DNA of 64,000 nt from Amoebophrya sp. A120 (lineage: Eukaryota; Sar; Dinophyceae; Syndiniales; Amoebophryaceae): positions 8,327,224 through 8,391,223 of the forward strand of contig CAJINV010000002.1 in NCBI GenBank assembly GCA_905178155.1, in the 5' to 3' direction. A program made the position numbers and the translations under genes. Shown piece after piece: positions 59,171 to 64,000 of the stretch. The notes below the pieces were generated by a model. It had not been told where the DNA came from and searched no databases. It saw only the letters and a list, made by a program, of their open reading frames with translations. Each line of letters opens with the position of its first letter. Positions within the stretch are counted from its first letter, which is position 1.

Positions 59171-60260
59171 GTCCCTGCCTGGACTCATTGCAAGGTGTAG
59201 CCGGAAGAGTCGAACGCAAATCCAAAACGAAAACGATTCATCCCCAACAATTTGCACTAGCGCCAGCAGATGTCCCAACTACCTCCTCCCCCAACCCCCG
59301 CTACCTCCCCTGGGGCCCGAGCCTTCTCCTTCCCAACCCGGACCACCTCCTCTACAAGTTCAGCCGCCTACTCCCGGAGCCAGGTCTTCTCCTGTGGGCC
59401 CCGGCCCCCTTCACGCGGAACCCAGACCACTTCTTCCACAGCCCAAGCGCCCTCATCCGGAGCCTGGACCCCCTCCTTCCAAACCTCCGCCACATTCTTC
59501 GGAACCCAGGCGCCCCTCGTCCCAACCCGGAAACGGCCCCGGCCCTCCCGCTGCTTTCTTCTAAATGGCCAGACCCGAGGCGCTTCAGCTTTGAAGGCAA
59601 AGCCCTTCGCCCCCTTCTGAGCTGAGGCCGCTCAACCCTTGCAGACCTACCTGCCCCAGAGGCCGAAGCGGGAGGAGCCTGCCTATGCTGGCATCCACGT
59701 GGGGCCGTGTCATTTGTCTCGCCTCGAGCCACCTCGCAGTCGGGGGCGGGTTTTACAAAAATGGCCGGAGTTGAGGCGCTTCACTTCACGAAGGGCAACC
59801 AGCTTGCCGAACCACGGCGAAGGCGCTCAGCTTTGTTGGCTTTGCTTGTCCACGGCCCGAAACCTCTTGCGCCCTGGCCTATGCGAAGCCGGGCGCGGAC
59901 CTAATGCTTGGGCGGATTTCCCCCCTTACGCTTTTGGGCCGGAAAATTAATTTTTTTTTCAAAATTTTCAAATTTTCCTTTTTCCCCCGGCCGGGAGCGA
60001 CATGGCCCAAAAGAGATGGGATCCATTGCAGGGCGGCGGGAGGGTGGCGGAAATCTTGGAAACAAGGCACCTCCGACCACATCAGACCCAAAACAAATCC
60101 CACCCCAGATGACCTTGAGAAGGCAGATCGGCCTCGGGCCCGAGGAAGGACAACTAGAAGGGAAGAATTGGGCCCATGTTCCAATCAGAGATCTTGCAAA
60201 GACCTGGATCATATCGCCACAAATAACGTCATGAGGCCTGAGAAAGCGAGACAAGACGCA
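59171..60260. other. C-rich low-complexity tract, no gene called
   Basis: At 59270-59560 all three + frames are open with Pro/Ser-rich translations, which is what a C-rich tract produces. Neither strand shows a family motif. I do not call a gene. Confidence 0.5.
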
Positions 60261-60274
60261 AGATATCTGCTCGC

Positions 60275-60530
60275 GGAAAATTCCAGGAAAATTTCAGGAA
60301 AATTTCAAAAACGTCAAGAGGGCAACAAGAACATCGCCCGGAAAATTTCAGGAAAATTTCAGAAATCGGCCAAAACGCAAAATCGTTCCCGATTTTACAG
60401 TGTGGCCAGATTTCTGAAATTTTCCGGAGCCATTTTTGAGGTCCATTGAAATTTTCCGGAGCGGCCATCGAAATTTTCCGTGGCCCTTTTGAAATTTTCC
60501 TGAAATTTTCCGGAGGCGAAATCCCGGAAA
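60275..60530. repeat. GAAATTTTCC-type short repeat cluster
   Basis: About ten copies of GAAAATTTC / GAAATTTTCC(GG) words occur in both orientations, in two subclusters (60275-60365 and 60414-60530). Confidence 0.85.
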
Positions 60531-61774
60531 AATCCGAACAGAGAAATGGCGAAACCGGAGCCAATCCCAGAATATCAATCCCCGATCACCAAGAGAAGAC
60601 GGGCCTCATGCGACAAGAGATGGGATGGAGCCAAGACAAGAACGTCCCACATAAGATCGCCCCGCTGCCATTGCCTCCTAGCCGTGCCCCCGTGTTTTCG
60701 GGCCACCACCCATGGCACCAACACGCCGGGCAATAGAAGCACACTCACCAAGAACCTGGGGCCCCAAAGGCGGACCAACAAAAGCGAAAAAAATTTTTTT
60801 CGCATTTTTTTGGATTTTATTTTCGAAGAAGGTGGATTTTCCGAAGCGTTTCCACTTAGGGCCAAAATCCCACCAATAATGCCCTTCCTTTTCCGAGCTG
60901 GCCCTAGCGTGGCGCCACATCGACGACGACTCAAAACACCCCACAAGAGAATGCCTGGAGGGCGCCGGAAGGAGGGCTCGGGCAGCCACCTTCCGGCAAA
61001 GCCTTGCAGCTACACACCGCGAGGGGACCACAGAGCGCACCCCCTGAAAACCGGAGCCGGGCCCCTCACTATTCAGAACATGCCCTAAAGTGGTTCGCAA
61101 CGCACTCCACTCAGCTGGCTCCTTAGCCACAATCTTCATAGTGCCAGTGCCGATCGTGAATGCTTGCCGTCTGTAGAGGTGTCGCTCTGCCACTCAGAGG
61201 GGCGAACTACAGACGCTCCCGGCGGCCAGAACCCCTATGCCCTGCCCCCAAATCGCGGCCCCCGATGGCCGACAAAACCGCCGAAAACCGAAAACACGCA
61301 GAGCCACCAAACTGAGCCGAAACACCTAAGACCGAGAAACACAAGCCGGCGACCAGTGCAACTGCTCCAGTTTTTTCTTCGGGCAAAGGCCCCAACGTGG
61401 GCGGCAGGCCTGTGCCCGGGCGACGACCACAACAGAGCAGGATGCCAGGAGTGAGGTCATAACCCAGAGGGCCGAAGCGCTTAACGTGCGAAATAAAAAG
61501 CGCGGCGCGGGCGCTGCCGTCGCTACTTCTTGCAGAACTGTAGCGGTTCGACTCTGGCAGCAGCTCCGTGGCTGGGCAACTTGCACAAGCAAAGGAGGCG
61601 CGCAATGTTTTGCCATTGGCGCTATTCGAAAACTGCGAAATTTAAATTTTCGAACATGGTACTAGACATGAATTTCTCTGAGCCCATATATCTTAATCTT
61701 TTTTGCCTGTAGTGAGAAGGTACTCCTCTGCTTTCAATTGCCGAAGAAAGATTACCATTCGCAGTTCAACGCTG
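60531..61774. other. region without a recognised gene
   Basis: Frames at 60546-61088 (+) and 61193-60678 (-) overlap each other and look like shadows in GC-rich DNA. A long A/T homopolymer run lies at 60787-60830. Confidence 0.45.
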
Positions 61775-63436
61775 TCACTCATCTGCAAGACGAGTGGTAA
61801 GACGAGTGCCACCACCCCGGCCATTCCTGAAGAATCCCGAACGCGCTACAAACGCCGCGTCCGTCAGCCACAGCGTGCCCTCATGGAGAAAAAAGCCTTG
61901 TGCGTCCACAGGCTGCACGCCGTAGAATCTGCGGCACCAATCGCTGAAGGCTTGAAAGAGGCGGAGAAAGTCCGGATTCTGTTCGCGTATATCCTTCTCG
62001 TACTGGACAAATGTTGGAAGAGCAGGCTCGAGCAGCCCGAGTTCGTTCGAGGGCTCGAACCGCACCAAGTACACCGGCAGATATGCAAGTCTAATCGGTG
62101 TGTCGCTCGTCTGTACGTCTTTAACATCTTGTCGACAATCATGAGCTGACGAGGGTGAAGCAGCTTCATTGTCCGACACCTCTCTGTTAAATTTCTCCGC
62201 CAACAGGATCGCAAGTTTTTGGTGTAGGTACGAGGTCCAGATGACGTCGCTTCGTTCGATGGGAGTTTCTTTCGTGGTCTCGTGGCAAAATTTCGCGACC
62301 CAGTGGTCACTACCTCCCGGCAGCCTGCTACTCCTGTCGTGGGCTTTCGTGCCGCCATGCGGCGGCGGCGAGGTGTGAAAATCTGTGTCGCTTTCCACGT
62401 TCGAAGATCCCAGCTGCGGAAGTCCCGGCTGGCGGTCGCAACGCTTGTCGTGGCAGCTCCACAAGGTTCCAGTTGATCCTCCGAAAATCGAACTCAAATC
62501 GTCTATCTCGAGATTCGAAAGTATGTTCGTACCCCGCCCTGTTCCTGAAAAGTAAATCATGCTTGAAGTAGGCGTCGCCGTCGGCGTGGTAGAAGTGCGC
62601 TCCTGCTTCCGGACCGAGGCAATCAGTTGCAGAATTTGCATCTCCGTGTCAATTATATCCTGATTCCGCGAGGACCGCCAGTAAAAAGTGCGGCTGAGAG
62701 CCTGGTCAGGAGCGAGGATGAGCTGGAGGTGCTGCAGGTCGTTTTCGTGTAGTCGAAACGCAGCTTTTGAGGCACCAAATCCGATAGGTTCAACAAGGGT
62801 CCGAAGCGGCTCCTGCTCATAACCGGGCAGCCTTGGGCGATAGGTATCGTCTGACTTTTGTCGTCTAATAACACAGTTACGTTGCGTGGGGGGCATAGGC
62901 ATTATAAAATCGCGACAGTTGCTTGTCCTGCTTGTCGGTGGCATCTTCAACAGCGCGTCGTCGCAACAACTCACAGCAGTGTAGCGGAGCTGCAGCGGAT
63001 GGCAAGGCGCGTAACTGTCAAAATGACTACACTGCGTTCCGCACTGCGATTGCACTTGCAGCTTTACAATCCGCGCGTCGACGGCATGACTAGATGAAGC
63101 CGTCGCATCGGAGGTAGGTAGCTGTGCCTCTGCTTGCGCTACCAACCCTGCGTCACTAAATTTACCTGCTTCATGTGGAGGGTGCACGAAAAAATTGCCT
63201 TGTCTTCGACGTTCGGTGATTCCACACAATGTTGTTGAGCCGGCAAGAAGGCCGCCAACGGCCTGCGGGTTAGCAAGTTTCTTGAGAGCCGCCGCGCCGA
63301 GCTGCGCTGCCATAACAACCACCGTGCTCGAGTTTAGAAGGAAAGAAAACAAAAGCGAACGGACGAGACCACGCCGCCGAGGCGATTGGGCATGTAGATA
63401 CACGTACATGGTTGACGTAGTTCTGCGGAAGATCAC
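61775..63436 (-). CDS. alpha-kinase-like protein, 553 aa
   Basis: A single-exon frame. The C-terminal half resembles the atypical alpha-kinase (MHCK/EF2K) fold: GFGASKAAFRLHE suits the N-lobe, HWVAKFCHETTKETPIERSD follows, and AFSDWCRRFYGVQPVDAQGF then GTLWLTDAAF suits the DxQG and LTDP motifs near the end of that domain (LTDP is degenerate here). Such kinases phosphorylate helical substrates, but the divergent residues leave activity open. Residues 25-45 are hydrophobic (LVRSLLFSFLLNSSTVVVMA), a signal peptide or anchor. An inserted Ser/Thr-rich stretch separates the lobes. A different kinase-like or uncharacterised fold cannot be excluded. Confidence 0.5.
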   Translation of the reverse strand: MIFRRTTSTMYVYLHAQSPRRRGLVRSLLFSFLLNSSTVVVMAAQLGAAALKKLANPQAVGGLLAGSTTLCGITERRRQGNFFVHPPHEAGKFSDAGLVAQAEAQLPTSDATASSSHAVDARIVKLQVQSQCGTQCSHFDSYAPCHPLQLRYTAVSCCDDALLKMPPTSRTSNCRDFIMPMPPTQRNCVIRRQKSDDTYRPRLPGYEQEPLRTLVEPIGFGASKAAFRLHENDLQHLQLILAPDQALSRTFYWRSSRNQDIIDTEMQILQLIASVRKQERTSTTPTATPTSSMIYFSGTGRGTNILSNLEIDDLSSIFGGSTGTLWSCHDKRCDRQPGLPQLGSSNVESDTDFHTSPPPHGGTKAHDRSSRLPGGSDHWVAKFCHETTKETPIERSDVIWTSYLHQKLAILLAEKFNREVSDNEAASPSSAHDCRQDVKDVQTSDTPIRLAYLPVYLVRFEPSNELGLLEPALPTFVQYEKDIREQNPDFLRLFQAFSDWCRRFYGVQPVDAQGFFLHEGTLWLTDAAFVARSGFFRNGRGGGTRLTTRLADE

Positions 63437-63750
63437 CCACCAAGACTCGCCACTGCTTCCTTGTGTGGCAGAATGGACGTGCCATTCGTGGAGTTACAGC
63501 CCGAATTTTGTTGCGGGACTTGCACTCAGTACGACGACACGCTACTACAAGCACTGAGGAAACTAGAAGTTCTAATCAATACTATTTGCTAAGGAAAAGG
63601 ATGAACAGGACCAGGACCACATATTACAAGCCTACGCATATACTTAGAAGTTCATAGTAGAACACTGAATCGTAATGAATCGTTCGAGCGGCGATGTGTT
63701 GCACTTGCAGGAGCTCTGACGTAAATCGGTTAGGCGTAGAAGTATGATGC

Positions 63751-64000
63751 TCACGATGAGTCTTCGTCATCTTGATCGTGGTCGTCGTCACCATTCTGTT
63801 TGTCTTGTATATTTTTCAATTCATCACCGGTAGCTGATGAGGCAGCCACTGTCATTGACAGCTTCTTTCGCGAGAATACAACTTCATTTCCTCTTTCTTC
63901 CGAAACAACATCAGCAAGTGCGCTTCCGCTTGTTTTTCTTTTCGGCCCGTCTCCCGCAACCGCACCTCCTGCCATGCCTGACGAGGAAGCTCCTATCGTG
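63751..64000 (-). CDS. C-terminal part of a gene that continues beyond the window
   Basis: The - strand frame is open from the right edge to the stop at 63751. It ends in an acidic tail (KQNGDDDHDQDDEDSS) after a Lys-rich stretch (GDGPKRKTSG), typical of a nuclear or chaperone-like protein, but no family is visible. The edge carries ACGATA followed by GGAGC, which could be the last bases of an introner. Confidence 0.5.
   Translation of the reverse strand, partial: TIGASSSGMAGGAVAGDGPKRKTSGSALADVVSEERGNEVVFSRKKLSMTVAASSATGDELKNIQDKQNGDDDHDQDDEDSS

Noticed and set aside
59127-59625. Pro-rich open frames of 116-145 codons in all three + frames
   Set aside because: All frames are open because the tract is C-rich. 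There is no start context, motif or frame preference.
1-64000. Dinoflagellate spliced-leader exon
   Set aside because: I looked for the conserved CCGTAGCCATTTTGGCTCAAG core (partial matches included) and saw no copy, so lineage rests on architecture only.
1-64000. tRNA or rRNA genes
   Set aside because: None recognised by eye in the intergenic stretches. A tRNA scan would be needed to exclude them fully.

Overview
The window looks like a compact nuclear genome segment of a protist, most likely a dinoflagellate-lineage parasite of the Amoebophrya (Syndiniales) type. This is inferred from architecture, not from a marker gene. The genes are eukaryotic: signal peptides, long low-complexity proteins, a JmjC protein, a Ser/Thr kinase, a GH16 glucanase and an SLC35-type transporter. 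They are interrupted by ordinary GT-AG introns and by many short elements that behave as introners.

The dominant feature is this second intron class. I could place 28 elements (about 110 bp to 1.2 kb, mostly 150-300 bp). Nearly all begin TAT and end ATA, carry terminal inverted repeats (TIRs), and are flanked by a 5-bp target-site duplication (TSD). Removing the element plus one TSD restores the reading frame in every gene tested. In seven multi-exon models the summed exon length is an exact multiple of three: 6591, 2064, 6312, 588, 2409, 702 and 4749 nt. None of the perfect TSDs allows a GT-AG reading, so these introns are non-canonical. They fall into TIR families that I call F1 (TTGCAAAAGTATCG), F2 (AAAATGTCTGGGTCTGG), F3 (GTGCACAACTCCC), F4 (TATGGGAYTCTC) and F5 (GAAAAAACTGTTTCACTG), plus one 1.2-kb element with its own TIR.

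Layout. All nine genes from 15 to 44174 are on the + strand: a 2196-aa secreted low-complexity protein (15-8281), a JmjC/cupin oxygenase (9316-12722), a 2103-aa membrane-linked protein kinase (14364-22357), a Gfo/Idh/MocA-like oxidoreductase (24753-27523), a small Cys-rich secreted protein (27475-28738), a GH16 beta-glucanase with a C-terminal membrane anchor (29709-32473), an SLC35F6-like transporter (34057-36650), a 233-aa protein with seven introners in its coding region and one at its stop codon (38232-41121), and a single-exon secreted protein (42390-44174). From 46392 to the right edge all recognised genes are on the - strand: a 257-aa ORF, a 1582-aa low-complexity membrane protein, a Cys-rich membrane protein, a RING-finger protein, an alpha-kinase-like protein and a partial gene. 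The two arrays converge on 44.2-46.4 kb, which holds a GC-rich islet and an AT-rich island.

A separate region, 57.9-61.7 kb, has no convincing gene. It contains a chain of long near-perfect palindromes (58315-59170), a C-rich low-complexity tract and a cluster of GAAATTTTCC-type repeats. The genes do not form one pathway. Several products are predicted to be secreted or membrane proteins, consistent with a parasitic or phagotrophic cell.
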